From: Pseudomonas cavernicola
GTDB taxonomy: Bacteria; Pseudomonadota; Gammaproteobacteria; Pseudomonadales; Pseudomonadaceae
Assembly (NCBI RefSeq): GCF_003596405.1
Contig: NZ_QYUR01000003.1
Location: 1-64,000, forward strand
DNA: 64,000 nt
Reading direction: 5' to 3'
In this document: in pieces, positions 51,484 through 60,891 of the stretch
Position numbering within the stretch: the stretch's first letter is position 1
How the letters are laid out: each line of letters begins with the position of its first letter
Notes under the pieces: model-generated
The model's input: the letters and a program-made list of their open reading frames with translations, nothing else
Told to the model about the DNA's origin: nothing
Databases searched by the model: none
Program-made: the position numbers and the translations under genes

Positions 51484-52482
51484 TTAGCGCGCCGCCGGGA
51501 TGGCGTCGGGCTGCTGCCAGAGGTTGTTGTCCTGCCAGATGTTTTCCTTGCGCCAGTGCGCCGGCAGCTCGGCACCGGTGTGCTGGATGACGCGGCCGAT
51601 CAGCAGCTTGAGTTGCTGCGCTTCGTCGTAGGACAGCGCTTCCAGGGCACTCATCTCGGCGGCCTTGGCGAAGGCCAGCCACTGGATCGCCAACTGACGG
51701 CCCTTGTCGGTGAACATCACGCGCTCGTCCTGCAAGATCAGCAGGTCCTTCTGCAACCAGGTGGCCAGTTGTTCCTCGGCCAATGCCTTGCCGGTGAATT
51801 CGAACAGTTGGCGCAGCTCGTCCAGGGTCCGCCCTTCGCTGAAGCTGAGGATGCCGAGCAGCTCGAAGTCCTGATCCTGCATGCCCATCGCTTTCAACTG
51901 CTCGCGGATCGGCAGTTGCAGTTGGTAATAGGCGCGACCGAGCAGGAAACCCAGCCAGTTTTCGCCGTAGATCACGCTTTCCTCGCCACGTGGGGCTGGT
52001 GGCACCAGGCGTCGGTAGCCGCCGCTGTGGAACACCAGCGGCGCTTTGTCGAAGCGGTCGAACGCCAGCACTTCACCGACCAGGATGATGTGGTCACCAC
52101 CCTCGTACTGATAGGTGGTCTTGCACTGGAAGCGCGCCGAGCAGCCATCCAGCAGCGGAATCTCGCTGGGGCCGCGTTGCAGGTCGAGACCGGCGAACTT
52201 GTCAGTGCCGCTTTTGGCGAAGCGGTTGGACAGCGGCTCCTGATCGGTTGCCAGGATGTGCACGGCGAAGTGCGAACCTTCGGTGAAGGCGTGCGCCGAC
52301 GAGGAATCCTTGTTGATGCTCCACAACACCATCGGCGGGTCGATCGACACCGAGTTGAAGCTGTTGGCGGTCAGCCCATAGTCCTGGCCGTCCGGACCTT
52401 GGGTGGTGACGATGGTCACGCCGGTGGTGAAGGCGCCGAGCGCCTGACGGAACTGCTTGGGATCGAAGAGGGAGGTGTTCAT
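51484..52482 (-). CDS. Flavin reductase with C-terminal MarR-like domain
   Basis: This 332-residue protein has two domains. Residues about 1-165 form a FMN reductase fold (ALGAFTTGVTIVTTQGPDGQ, SFNSVSIDPPMVLWSINKDS, FAVHILATDQEPLSNRFAKS). Residues about 180-310 are helical and MarR-like (FELLGILSFSEGRTLDELRQ), as in the C1 reductase of p-hydroxyphenylacetate hydroxylase, where this domain gives substrate control. It should supply FMNH2 to the monooxygenase encoded 64 bases upstream. Start 52482 begins the conserved domain. Confidence 0.87.
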   Translation of the reverse strand: MNTSLFDPKQFRQALGAFTTGVTIVTTQGPDGQDYGLTANSFNSVSIDPPMVLWSINKDSSSAHAFTEGSHFAVHILATDQEPLSNRFAKSGTDKFAGLDLQRGPSEIPLLDGCSARFQCKTTYQYEGGDHIILVGEVLAFDRFDKAPLVFHSGGYRRLVPPAPRGEESVIYGENWLGFLLGRAYYQLQLPIREQLKAMGMQDQDFELLGILSFSEGRTLDELRQLFEFTGKALAEEQLATWLQKDLLILQDERVMFTDKGRQLAIQWLAFAKAAEMSALEALSYDEAQQLKLLIGRVIQHTGAELPAHWRKENIWQDNNLWQQPDAIPAAR

Positions 52483-52546
52483 CGACGGGTACTCCACCGC
52501 CACCGGACGGGCCGGCGGCGGCTGATTGTTGTTGGATCGGAGTGGC

Positions 52547-53608
52547 TCAGCGGTTGAGCAGCGGCATGACCAGACGGCCGAAGCGCTCGGCTTCTTCGTG
52601 GTGTGGGTAGCCGGACAGGCAGAAACCGCTGCAACCGGCATCGACGAACGCCAGCAACTGGTCGGCGACCTGCTGCGGGTTGCCCACCACAGCAATACCG
52701 GCACCGGGGCGCACTTCGGTGATGCCGGTCCACAGGTGCGGAGTCATCTTGCGGCCGACGGTTTTGGAGAGTTCTTTCATCCGTTGGTTGGCAACGGACT
52801 CGGCCATCATGGTTTTGACCTGTTCGGTCCAGGTCGGATCGGCGCCGTTGACCAAGGTATCTGCCGCGGCCCAGGCTTCCTCTTCGGTTTCCCGGCAGAT
52901 GATCTGCAGGCGCATGGCGAACTCGATATCCTCGCCGCGGCCGTACTTGGCGGCGCGTTCGCGCATTTCCTTGATCTGTTCGGCGATGCGCTCCGGGTAG
53001 TCGCCCCAGAACAGGTGTACGGCGGAGTGCTTGGCGGAAATTTCTGCTGCATGCTCCGAACCACCGCCGAGGAAGAACGGCGGGTGCGGTTGCTGGAAGG
53101 GGGCTGGTATGACTTTCGGGCCGTGTGCCTGGTGGTACTTGCCTTCGTATTCCACGCCTTCCTCGGTCCACAGGCGTTTCATCAGCTCGACTTCTTCCTC
53201 CAGCTGTTCGTAGCGCCCTTCCTTGGAAGCGATCTGGCCCTCGGCGTAGGCGTCTTTCTCGCTGAGGCCGGCGATCAGGTTGATGTAGATACGCCCCTTG
53301 GACAGTTGGTCGAAGGTGGCGAACATCTTGGCCTGGGCGACCGGGTGGATGAAGCCGGGCTTCACCGCCACCAGGGCTTTGAGCTTCTGGGTGCGGGCGA
53401 TCACGAACGAGGCGGTCACCCAGGCATCCCAGCAGAAGGGCGTAACGGGGACCAGTACGTAATCAAACCCAGCCTGTTCGGCGGCGAAGGCTACCCGCTC
53501 GAAATGCTCGAGGGACTGGGGAATGCTTTTGCTCGGATCGCTGAAGGCAGTGGTATCGCCAATGGTTGGAATGAACCAACCCATCTGCAGGGGTTTCTTG
53601 TTGTTCAT
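52547..53608 (-). CDS. SsuD-like FMNH2-dependent monooxygenase
   Basis: This 353-residue luciferase-like (LLM) TIM barrel resembles alkanesulfonate monooxygenase SsuD: MGWFIPTIGDTTAF at the start, DAWVTASFVIARTQKLKALV, FDQLSKGRIYINLIAG, PPFFLGGGSEHAAE, LWTGITEVRPGAG and LSGYPHHEEAERFGRLVMPL at the end. SsuD-type enzymes split a C-S bond to give aldehyde and sulfite. The catalytic Cys/His/Arg set was not checked residue by residue, so another substrate such as a sulfone is possible. It is the first gene of the operon, divergent from a LysR regulator. Confidence 0.88.
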   Translation of the reverse strand: MNNKKPLQMGWFIPTIGDTTAFSDPSKSIPQSLEHFERVAFAAEQAGFDYVLVPVTPFCWDAWVTASFVIARTQKLKALVAVKPGFIHPVAQAKMFATFDQLSKGRIYINLIAGLSEKDAYAEGQIASKEGRYEQLEEEVELMKRLWTEEGVEYEGKYHQAHGPKVIPAPFQQPHPPFFLGGGSEHAAEISAKHSAVHLFWGDYPERIAEQIKEMRERAAKYGRGEDIEFAMRLQIICRETEEEAWAAADTLVNGADPTWTEQVKTMMAESVANQRMKELSKTVGRKMTPHLWTGITEVRPGAGIAVVGNPQQVADQLLAFVDAGCSGFCLSGYPHHEEAERFGRLVMPLLNR

Positions 53609-53692
53609 GGTGGGGCTCTCGCGCAGTGGAACTGTGGAACCACTACAACAAAGCCTTTGCGATGAAGGAAGTGAATATGTAGCATTCGAGGA
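53609..53692. promoter_or_regulatory. Divergent control region between monooxygenase and LysR genes
   Basis: Only 84 bases separate the two divergent starts. The region carries dyads usable by a LysR protein, for example ATTCGAGGAAT overlapping the lysR start, and GTGGAAC-TGTG-GAACCAC-like repeats near 53628-53642. Divergent LysR genes usually autoregulate and activate the neighbour from such a site. Confidence 0.5.
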
Positions 53693-54613
53693 ATGCACAA
53701 TATTAATACCAGAACCCTCGACCTGAACCTGCTGGTGGTCTTCGCCACTCTGTGGGAAACCCAGAACGTCACCCGCGCCAGCGAGCGCCTGTCGCTCAGC
53801 CAATCGGCTGTTAGCCATGCGCTGCGCCGCTTGCGTGAGCGTCTTGGCGACGAACTGTTCGTGATCGGGCGCGGCGGCCTGGTGCCGACGGCACGCGCGG
53901 CCGAACTGATCGGTCCGGTGCGCGACGCGCTGTCCCGTCTGGACGACGTGCTGCAAGGTTCTGCGCCCTTCGTGCCGGCAGCGGTGCAGCGCAAGTTCCG
54001 CATCGCCTCCGGCGACTTCGTCGAGTTCCTGATCCTGCCGCGGCTGATCCAGCACATCGCCCGTGAGGCACCGGGGGTAATGATCGAGGTGGTGCCGCTG
54101 CCACCGAACAGTACGGTTGCAGCGCTGCTGGAAAGCGGCGAGATCGACCTGATCATCAGCTCGCCGATGACGCTGGGCGCGGGCCTGCGCCATGAGCCAA
54201 TCACCACCGTTTCGTTGCTCACCCTGATCTGGCAGCGTGAAGGCCTTCCGCCTGGGCGCTTCCCGCTCGACCTCTACCTGGAAAGGCCGCAGGTGATGAT
54301 CGAAATGCATCAACGGGATGGCAACATTATCGACCAGACGCTACAGGCCCAAGGGTTGGCGCGGCGCATTGGCGTACTGGTGCAGAACTTCATGGCGATG
54401 CCGGTGATCGCCTCGCAGACCGGCTACATCTGCAACCTGCCGGGGCCCATCGCCGAGGCGTTCGCTGCAACCTTCGGTCTCAGTTGCCACGAGCCGCCAG
54501 TCGACTTCCCAGCGCCCGAGCTGGTGGCGTACTGGCACTCGCGGTTCGATGCCGATCCGGGTTTGCAGTGGTTGCGCGAACAGGTGAAGAGCTGCGCGGT
54601 TCAGCTCCCGTGA
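53693..54613 (+). CDS. LysR-family transcriptional regulator
   Basis: This 306-residue protein has an N-terminal winged HTH (about residues 8-67; NVTRASERLSLSQSAVSHAL is the recognition region) and a co-inducer domain of the NodD/NahR-like subgroup (KFRIASGDFVEFLILPRLI). It is divergent from the SsuD-like gene and is the probable regulator of the organosulfur operon. The effector is unknown. Confidence 0.88.
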   Translation: MHNINTRTLDLNLLVVFATLWETQNVTRASERLSLSQSAVSHALRRLRERLGDELFVIGRGGLVPTARAAELIGPVRDALSRLDDVLQGSAPFVPAAVQRKFRIASGDFVEFLILPRLIQHIAREAPGVMIEVVPLPPNSTVAALLESGEIDLIISSPMTLGAGLRHEPITTVSLLTLIWQREGLPPGRFPLDLYLERPQVMIEMHQRDGNIIDQTLQAQGLARRIGVLVQNFMAMPVIASQTGYICNLPGPIAEAFAATFGLSCHEPPVDFPAPELVAYWHSRFDADPGLQWLREQVKSCAVQLP

Positions 54614-54920
54614 GTGACCCAGCCTATGCAGCGTTTTGAGTGATTGCTGGGCTGGCGCGGATGTTGTCGGCGAAAGTGGGAATCACCACCTTGCCTTTGC
54701 CAGCCAGGTCTTTCATTGATGCATAGCCCATGGCATTGAATACCGCACCACGTACACCTGGGCAGATGACGCTGCGTGTTTCAAGGTCGGGGTGGCCTGG
54801 TAGAAGACATTGACATGCATACTTTGCATACATGAATTCTCAAGAATTCATTTTACTCATTGCACAACTACCAATCCAATGGAGGTCAAGCCCAAACAAT
54901 AAAACGCACAGGGGACAACC
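54614..54920. other. Upstream region of the MATE gene
   Basis: This 300-base stretch lies between the LysR and MATE genes. A minus-strand frame (54833-54624, 69 codons, containing MGYASMKDLAGKGKVVIPTF) has no recognised family and its start overlaps the operator-like palindrome at 54833, so it may be a relic. Otherwise it holds the MATE promoter region. Confidence 0.35.
54810..54850 (+). promoter_or_regulatory. Candidate promoter with overlapping palindromic operator
   Basis: TTGACA at 54810-54815 is followed by 17 bases and TGAATT at 54833. The last element is the left half of a perfect palindrome TGAATTCT-CA-AGAATTCA (54833-54850). A TGCATA...TGCATA direct repeat lies in the spacer. The layout suits a repressor blocking the -10 region of the MATE gene. 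Confidence 0.4.
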
Positions 54921-56324
54921 ATGACCGCCATTGATCCGCGCACACGCCTGCTATTGGAAGCGCCCATCGTGCCGACCGTCTTGCGACTGGCGGCGCCCAA
55001 CGTATTGGTAATGATCGTGCAGGCCTCTGTTGGCCTCATCGAAACCTATTTCGTCGGCAAGCTTGGCAGCGACGCGCTGGCCGCAATGGCGCTGGTATTT
55101 CCGATTGTCATGCTGATGCAGATGAGTTCCGCAGGTGCGATAGGAGGTGGCATCGCCTCGTCGATCGCGCGAGCCCTTGGCGCGCAACGCCGGGAAGATG
55201 CCGATGCTCTGGTGTTGCACGCGATGGTCATTGCGCTCGGTTTCGGCCTTGCATTCACGGTGATACTCCTACTGGGGGGGCGGTGGTTGTATGCGCAGAT
55301 GGGGGGCACCGGGGCGTCGCTGGAGGCGGCGTTGGTCTACTCGCACTGGGTATTTGCAGGTTCCGTGCTGGTGTGGCTGTTCAACGCGCTGTCTGCGGTA
55401 ATCCGGGGCACCGGCAACATGGCAGTGCCCGCTAACGTGACTGTCGCAGGTGCTGTAGTGCTTATCCCGCTGTCGCCCTTGCTCATCTTCGGCTGGGGGC
55501 CGGTTCCCGGCATGGGCATTGCCGGTGGCGCGGCGGCCCTGCTCCTGTACTACCTCGGCGGTACGCTCGTGCTCTGGATGTACCTGCGCTCGCCGCGCAG
55601 CCTACTCAAGCCGAAGCTGATGAGCGTACGGCTTCGCTGGCCACTGTTTCGCGACATCCTGCGCATTGGTCTGGTCGGTGCGATCGCGACGGTGGCCGCT
55701 AATCTGTCGATTGGCATCGCGACGGCGCTGTCGGGGCAGTTCGGGCCAGATGCGATTGCGGGCTACGGCACCGCCGCGCGCCTTGAGTACCTGCTGGTGC
55801 CCCTGGCATTTGGCTTTGGCGCACCGCTGCTGGCCATCGTCGGTACCTGCATCGGTGCCGGCAACCGCGAGCGCGCCCTCAAGGCCGCATGGGTCGGTGC
55901 CGCGATGGTCTTTGCGATCACCGAAGCGATCGGTCTGGCAGCGGCGATGTTCCCACGTTCCTGGCTGATGCTGTTCGGCAACGAGCCCGCCATGCTTGAG
56001 GCCGGCACCCAATACCTGCATGCAGTCGCGCCGCTGTACGGCTTCTTCGGCGTTGGCCAGGTGCTGTACTTCGCATCACAAGGCACGGGGCGGCTGTTTT
56101 GGCCAGTGATGGGCAACCTCGCACGCCTGGCCGTGGCCGGCCTCGGTGGATGGCTGGCGTTGCGCTGGGGCGGCGACCTGGTGCACGTGTTCGTTGCGCA
56201 GGGCATGGCACTGGTGGCATACGGCGTTGTCATCGCTTCCACGATTGCCGGCGGCGCGTGGTTCGGCCCTGTGGGCTGGCCGCGCACCACTGCTGCTTTG
56301 ATGCGGCGCATCCAGCCGACTTGA
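54921..56324 (+). CDS. MATE-family multidrug efflux transporter
   Basis: This 467-residue protein has twelve TMs arranged as two MatE repeats. Features include APIVPTVLRLAAPNVLVMIV at the start, VGLIETYFVGKLGSDALAAM, FNALSAVIRGTGNMAVPANV in repeat one and the matching repeat two after residue 235. It exports cationic drugs or metabolites using Na+ or H+. It is a single gene; the next gene downstream is on the opposite strand. Confidence 0.88.
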   Translation: MTAIDPRTRLLLEAPIVPTVLRLAAPNVLVMIVQASVGLIETYFVGKLGSDALAAMALVFPIVMLMQMSSAGAIGGGIASSIARALGAQRREDADALVLHAMVIALGFGLAFTVILLLGGRWLYAQMGGTGASLEAALVYSHWVFAGSVLVWLFNALSAVIRGTGNMAVPANVTVAGAVVLIPLSPLLIFGWGPVPGMGIAGGAAALLLYYLGGTLVLWMYLRSPRSLLKPKLMSVRLRWPLFRDILRIGLVGAIATVAANLSIGIATALSGQFGPDAIAGYGTAARLEYLLVPLAFGFGAPLLAIVGTCIGAGNRERALKAAWVGAAMVFAITEAIGLAAAMFPRSWLMLFGNEPAMLEAGTQYLHAVAPLYGFFGVGQVLYFASQGTGRLFWPVMGNLARLAVAGLGGWLALRWGGDLVHVFVAQGMALVAYGVVIASTIAGGAWFGPVGWPRTTAALMRRIQPT

Positions 56325-56367
56325 TCATTCCTGCATGTATCCACTGCACTTCTTGATTCGGTTCGGG

Positions 56368-57171
56368 CTATTTGTGACCGGCCGCTTCTGGCCGGTAGCT
56401 GCCTGTCGTGAAGGTCCGCTTCCGGTCGAGGCTGTGTAAAAACGTAAATTCTGGACGTTTTAGGGATTGTCGCCCAACGACCATGCCCAGGGCTGTTGCT
56501 AGCGCAAATAGCACCGTGGCTTTTACGGGCATCACTGCGCCATTAGTCAGCGCGACCACAATCCCCCCAGTGCCTACCAAAGCAATAACCATCAAAGAGG
56601 TGGCAACGACTCCATGCATCGAAACATTTGTAAACCGACGAAGCATGGGCACGATGACAAAACCACCACCAACCCCCAACAGCCCAGTCAAGAAGCCCGC
56701 AAACGCCCCAATGCTACCCAACAGAAACCCCGTGCCCCAAGACCACTGAAACCGACCAGTTTTCGGGTCGACACGACCTAAAGTGCGCATCGACACTTCA
56801 AGACTCATGGATGCCAACTCGTGCCTCTGCATGAGCAGGCGGACACCTACAAACAACATTGTGATACCGAAAAGCCCCATCAACCAACGTTGAGGGAGTA
56901 CCTGCGCAACGTGGAGGCCCACGGCGGTAAACGGCACACCAGTCACCGCCATCAAAATCGCTGCCCGATAGCGCACCAGCCTTTTGCGTAACCCTTCCAG
57001 GGCACCGATCACAGCGCCACCTACTACCGCAACCAATGCCACCGGTGCAGCCTGCTGCATGGGCCAGCCCATGCCAGCCACTAGCACGGGGACGGCGAGT
57101 ATGCCTCCGCCGGCGCCTGTCAGGCCAAGCACGGCCCCCACCAATATGCCAAGGATGAGTGAAATTGCCAT
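56368..57171 (-). CDS. TauE/SafE-family sulfite exporter, C-terminus altered by an IS end
   Basis: This 267-residue protein has about seven to eight TMs and the family start ILGILVGAVLGLTGAGGGIL plus the second repeat GFLTGLLGVGGGFVIVPMLR. TauE/SafE proteins export sulfite or sulfoacetate-type anions. The last 30 or so codons (after VVGRQSL) are read from IS1182-like terminal sequence (AGGCTGTGTAAAAACGT, 56434-56450 on plus), so the native C-terminus has been replaced. The membrane domain is intact, so the protein may still work. Confidence 0.8.
   Translation of the reverse strand: MAISLILGILVGAVLGLTGAGGGILAVPVLVAGMGWPMQQAAPVALVAVVGGAVIGALEGLRKRLVRYRAAILMAVTGVPFTAVGLHVAQVLPQRWLMGLFGITMLFVGVRLLMQRHELASMSLEVSMRTLGRVDPKTGRFQWSWGTGFLLGSIGAFAGFLTGLLGVGGGFVIVPMLRRFTNVSMHGVVATSLMVIALVGTGGIVVALTNGAVMPVKATVLFALATALGMVVGRQSLKRPEFTFLHSLDRKRTFTTGSYRPEAAGHK
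56434..56450. repeat. IS1182-like terminal inverted repeat (left)
   Basis: AGGCTGTGTAAAAACGT here has its exact reverse complement ACGTTTTTACACAGCCT at about 60892-60908, beside an IS1182 transposase. It lies inside the 3' end of the TauE/SafE gene. Confidence 0.7.
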
Positions 57172-57192
57172 GGTCGGGCTCCCAGCCCAGGT

Positions 57193-57414
57193 TTAGGTGG
57201 GTTTGCCCACGGAGGTCGGAGCCAGCAGCCCACAGTATTTTTCACTCTCAAGCCATTCGAGCGGCCCCATACCGCCCAACATGGCAATGACAAACACGGC
57301 CCCCTTGAGGGCTCCCGAGCCCAGCAATACCCGCACTGGTCCCGGGCAAATTCCGGCCACCAGCGACCCGATACCAAACACAAGCCCGGCAATCCAGGAG
57401 AAGAAGGTTTTCAT
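57193..57414 (-). CDS. Short YeeE/YedE-like membrane protein
   Basis: These 73 residues hold a hydrophobic segment GLVFGIGSLVAGICPGPVRV and a second TM. The GICPGP motif is that of YeeE/YedE thiosulfate-permease-type proteins, which are normally two halves or about twice this length. The start at 57414 has GGGAGG upstream. It lies 21 bases before the TauE/SafE gene on the same strand. It may be a remnant or half of a split transporter; no second half was found nearby. Confidence 0.55.
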   Translation of the reverse strand: MKTFFSWIAGLVFGIGSLVAGICPGPVRVLLGSGALKGAVFVIAMLGGMGPLEWLESEKYCGLLAPTSVGKPT

Positions 57415-57865
57415 GGCTAGCTCCCTCCCAGGAGGTGAAGGATTTGCCAGCATGCAGCGCATCCGGGATGCAGGGCAAATGCCCATGCTGATCATTCCAT
57501 CCAAGTGAACATCATGGTAGGCGATATGCCACCACGGGAGACAACGGTGTGCACCACCTCAAGATTCCGGTAAACGAGCTTAAAGTGGAGGCAGACAATA
57601 TGGCCATGCGCAAGATTTGGGGGAGCAGAGAGGCTGGTATCAACTGATGCCAACGGCGGGATATCTCCTCACCGAACCGCGCCAGCACCTTCCTTTGGAT
57701 GGAAGTCTTCACCATCTAAAAGTGAAGCCCCAACAAAGGAACCAAGGCCGTGCTTGCAGCGAGGAAGGAATCCATAGCCAACACAAACCCGTGCTGAAAC
57801 TCCGAACACAATTCAAATGGTTTCCAGTTCTGGACTACCCCCACTACCGTAGACATTTCCCAGCC
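57415..57865. other. Region with an IS3 end; no gene recognised
   Basis: No supported coding region lies here. Near 57832 the sequence TGGACTACCCCCA is the typical terminal inverted repeat of an IS3-family element and belongs to the transposase remnant that follows. Confidence 0.5.
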
Positions 57866-57921
57866 TCACATTGAGGCGCGTTCAAACGCCTCGGGACTGA
57901 CGCCACCCAGGTGACTGTGGC
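57832..57921 (-). mobile_element. IS3-family terminal remnant (OrfB C-terminus plus end)
   Basis: The minus-strand frame ending at 57866 reads RRHSHLGGVSPEAFERASM, the usual C-terminus of IS3-group OrfB. It is followed by about 25 bases to the inverted repeat (TGGACTACCCCCA on the plus strand). The rest of the element has been lost, replaced by the potassium-channel remnant. Confidence 0.75.
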
Positions 57922-58122
57922 GGCGAGTTCGAGGAGTTTGCCACCCTGGGCTACGGTGACCTGGTGCTGTCGCCGCAGTGGCGCCTGCTCAGCCCGCTGG
58001 CGTCAGGCAGTGGCATTCTGATGTTCTGGGTATCAACCGCCGTGATGACCGCCACCGTCATTAATGTAATGAAACGCCATGTATCCCATTTTGGCTCTGG
58101 CAAGAATGACGAACATACGTGA
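57922..58122 (+). pseudogene. Potassium-channel-like 3' remnant
   Basis: The frame reads EFATLGYGDLVLSPQWRLLS then GILMFWVSTAVMTATVINVM to a stop at 58120. This matches the pore and last TM of the intact channel at 27096-27554 (TLGYGDIVMSARWRLLGPLE, GILMFGVSTSVMTAAVMDVI) with moderate divergence. The N-terminal half is absent, cut by the IS3 remnant. It is an older paralogue, not a recent duplicate. Confidence 0.8.
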
Positions 58123-58316
58123 TGCCGTTACCCGACTTGCAGCCCGTCAGGCGCCCGCTAATCTTACCTAAGACCATCCGAATACTTGCTGGGGAGCTTC
58201 GCACATTCCGAACAGTCCTTGATCCACGGCAAGGTCACCCAGCGACGCTGACCTAGATTAGAAGCCTGATTCGGTGGGCATTGGACTCACTGAATCAGAC
58301 TAAACAGGAGCATCGC

Positions 58317-58685
58317 ATGTTCACACCCGGTCATCTCCATCGCGCTAATACCCCCGGAATTCCAGGCATACCGGAATTCAACATCGACGTCTTCTATGAG
58401 GTTCGTCGTGACCCCAAGGAAGGCATGCTGATGCACTTCAAGATGGTCGGACATGTGTCGGGCCGAGAGTTCATTGAAGAGTTCGACATGCACCGCGATA
58501 CCGCCTTCAACTTCGCCAGCCTGCTGGCCAAGGCCGCGGTCAAGCATGGCCTGCCCGCTAACGCCGGTCCCATCATGCGCAGCCACTCCGAATACGACGC
58601 GATGTTTGAGGATATTCGCAACCAGCTCGGTGCCAAACCGGGCGAGCCGGTAAACCTGGACAACCTCGAGAAAGACGGTCGCTGA
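58317..58685 (+). CDS. DUF5064-like small protein
   Basis: This 122-residue soluble protein (MFTPGHLHRANTPGIPGIPE, then FYEVRRDPKEGMLMHFKMVG and EEFDMHRDTAFNFASLLAKA) resembles DUF5064 proteins, which are common and short in Pseudomonas. CAGGAG lies 9 bases before the ATG. Function unknown. It appears intact although it lies between two IS remnants. Confidence 0.65.
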   Translation: MFTPGHLHRANTPGIPGIPEFNIDVFYEVRRDPKEGMLMHFKMVGHVSGREFIEEFDMHRDTAFNFASLLAKAAVKHGLPANAGPIMRSHSEYDAMFEDIRNQLGAKPGEPVNLDNLEKDGR

Positions 58686-58848
58686 GTGTGAGGTCATCCA
58701 TGCAGATCACCTTACATGCCTACTCGTAGCACGCCCTGCGGCGAGCAGGACGTGATCGATTTCCGCCCGACACCGCAGCTGAGCAACAAGCAGACAGCGA
58801 GCGTCATCCAGTGTCTTTCGCAGGGTTCGCATGAGGTATTTCCCTAAA

Positions 58849-59342
58849 CTACGCTTTCGAATAAGACCCGGAGCACATGCAGTTCACGGTGACGCCCTGT
58901 TTCAGCCGCTGGTAATAACTGCTGCGGTTTATCCCAAACACGCCGCACAACTCGATCCTTGGGTACTGCTCGCTCAACTCGTCGATCAGTTTTACCGATC
59001 GAGGGAGTCCGACATCAAGAGAGCTGTAGCCTTCTTTAAGATCTCCTTTTCGCGCTCAATCCGCCGAATTTTCGCTTCCAACTCCTGGATGCGCTGCTGA
59101 TCAGGCGTCATGGCCTTGGACCTCTCGGGAGTCTTGCCGTTGCGCTCTTGGCGTAGTTGTTCAACCCACCGGCGAAGAGCTGTAGGCCCCACGCCCATCG
59201 CTTCGCCAGCCTCTGCCACCGAATACTGTTTATCCAGTACCAGGCAAGCCGCGTCCCGTTTGAAATCGGTGGAAAATTGTCTTCTGCCCACAAGCAACAC
59301 CTCGTCATTGAGCGGTAGCTTACCGTCCTTCAGGGGTGTCCA
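58849..59342 (-). mobile_element. IS3-family remnant: OrfA and N-terminus of OrfB
   Basis: OrfA (59300 to 58992) is about 100 residues with an HTH (FSTDFKRDAACLVLDKQYSV) and the leucine-zipper-like tail QRIQELEAKIRRIEREKEIL. OrfB begins in the overlapping frame (LIDELSEQYPRIELCGVFGI) and stops at 58849 after about 46 codons. A terminal-repeat-like GGGGTGTCCA lies at 59333-59342. Its end differs from that of the remnant at 57832, so these are two different IS3 elements. Confidence 0.82.
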
Positions 59343-59415
59343 GAATCATCAGGCCAGATCACATTTTTGGCTTCGGCACGCCGTTGAGAGGGGGACAGGA
59401 CTCATAAAGCAGGCC

Positions 59416-60841
59416 TCAGGCCTTCATCGCTGCCATCAAGGCACCGCTGCCCAGTAAGTTCAACGCGCGTTTGAGATTGTAGGCGAGCACATGCAGGCTC
59501 ATCTCGGTACTCACTCGGTCGATAGTCTTGGTGAGGAAGTGGGTGGCACCCATCCAAGACTTCAGCGTGCCGAACGGGCGCTCAACCGTTTGGCGGCGGA
59601 TCCGCATCATCTCGGGCGCTTGATCCAGGCGACTCTGCATCGCCTCGAGCACTGCCTCATGCTCCCAGCGAGTCACCCGGCGCTGTGGGCTCGGTGTGCA
59701 TTGCTCTTTCAACGCACAACCTTGGCAGTGCGAACTCCAGTAGCGGTGCAGCTTCAGCCCTTTCTCGATGCTTGAGAACCGCCAGATCAGGCTTTGCCCA
59801 GCAGGGCATCGGTACTCGTTCTTTGCTGCGTCATAGATGAAATCACCTTTGCCGAAGCGGCCAGCCGCTGTCGCTCCCGACGTCAGCGTCTTGGGCACGA
59901 AAACAGTGATTCCAGCCTCATGGCACGCCAGGATTTCTTCGCCTTTGAAATACCCTCTGTCTGCGACCGCCGAGAGCGTCTCGACACCCATGGTCTCTCG
60001 CGCCTGGCCATGGAGCTCAGCTGGTCTCGATCAACCCCGTCGTTCGTGACCTCGTGCGTCACGATCAGGTGGTGCTTCGCGTCGACCGCCGCCTGCACGT
60101 TGTAGCCGACCATTCCGGTGCCTCGGGTCTTCATTGAGCGGGCATCGGGATCGGTCAGGGAGATCTGTTTATCCGGTGTTTCGTCGAGCTGAACCTCGAT
60201 TTCCTTGAGCTCCTGCAGCTTAGCTTTCAAGGTCGCGATCTTGTCGTGGAGGCGTTCGGCTTTGACCTGCGCCACGGGAGGTTCCTGACGATCTGCAGTA
60301 TCCAGTGCGGTCAGGTAGCGATTGATGCTGGACTCGATCTCCTCCATTCGCCGCTGAAGCTTGGCGCTGGTGAAGTTGCGGTCGCGGTTGTTGTTGCCTT
60401 GAACTTGCTGCCATCGATGGCTACAAGCGCTTCAGAGAACAAGCCAAGCTGCTGGCACAGCACCACGAACTGCCTACAGACGCCGCGGATTGCCTTGCCG
60501 TTATCCTTGCGGAAGTTAGCGATGGTCTTGAAGTCCGGCATCAAACGTCCGGTCAGCCACATCAACTCAACGTTGCGCTGAGCCTCGCGTTCGAGACGGC
60601 GACTGGACTGGATGCGATTGAGATAGCCGTAGATGTAGATCTTCAGCAGGTCGGCAGGATGGTAGGCCGGTCTGCCGGTTTCCGCCGGGATGACGCCGTC
60701 GAAACCCAGCGTGCCAAGGTCGAGTTCATCGACGAAAACATCGACCACTCGTACCGGGTTGGTGTCCGCCACATAGTCATCCAGGCTCTCGGGAAGCAGC
60801 GCACTTTGGCCTCGATGCTCTCCCTGGATAAAACGCTTCAA
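59416..60841 (-). pseudogene. IS1182-family transposase with two frameshifts
   Basis: The first part (60841 to about 60390) carries the N-terminal DUF772-type domain ending VAIDGSKFKA. A missing base near 60390 shifts the frame, after which NRDRNFTSAKLQRRMEEIES to VTNDGVDRDQLSSMA continues. A second indel near 60005 leads to VETLSAVADRGYFKGEEILA and the C-terminal DDE domain with RQTVERPFGTLKSWMG. Each break is a single-base-type event, so the copy is either recently dead or affected by sequencing indels. Confidence 0.88.
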
Positions 60842-60891
60842 TGGCGTCCCCCACTGATTTCGAATCCATCAAATCACAGCAAGGTCGATGC

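Noticed and set aside
47446..53608. Complete dsz-type desulfurisation operon
   Set aside because: No DszA or DszC homologue was seen and the DszB-like gene is truncated, lacks the cysteine and is on the opposite strand to the monooxygenase.
57512..57715. 67-codon minus frame upstream of the YedE-like gene
   Set aside because: No ribosome site, no family and no conserved composition.
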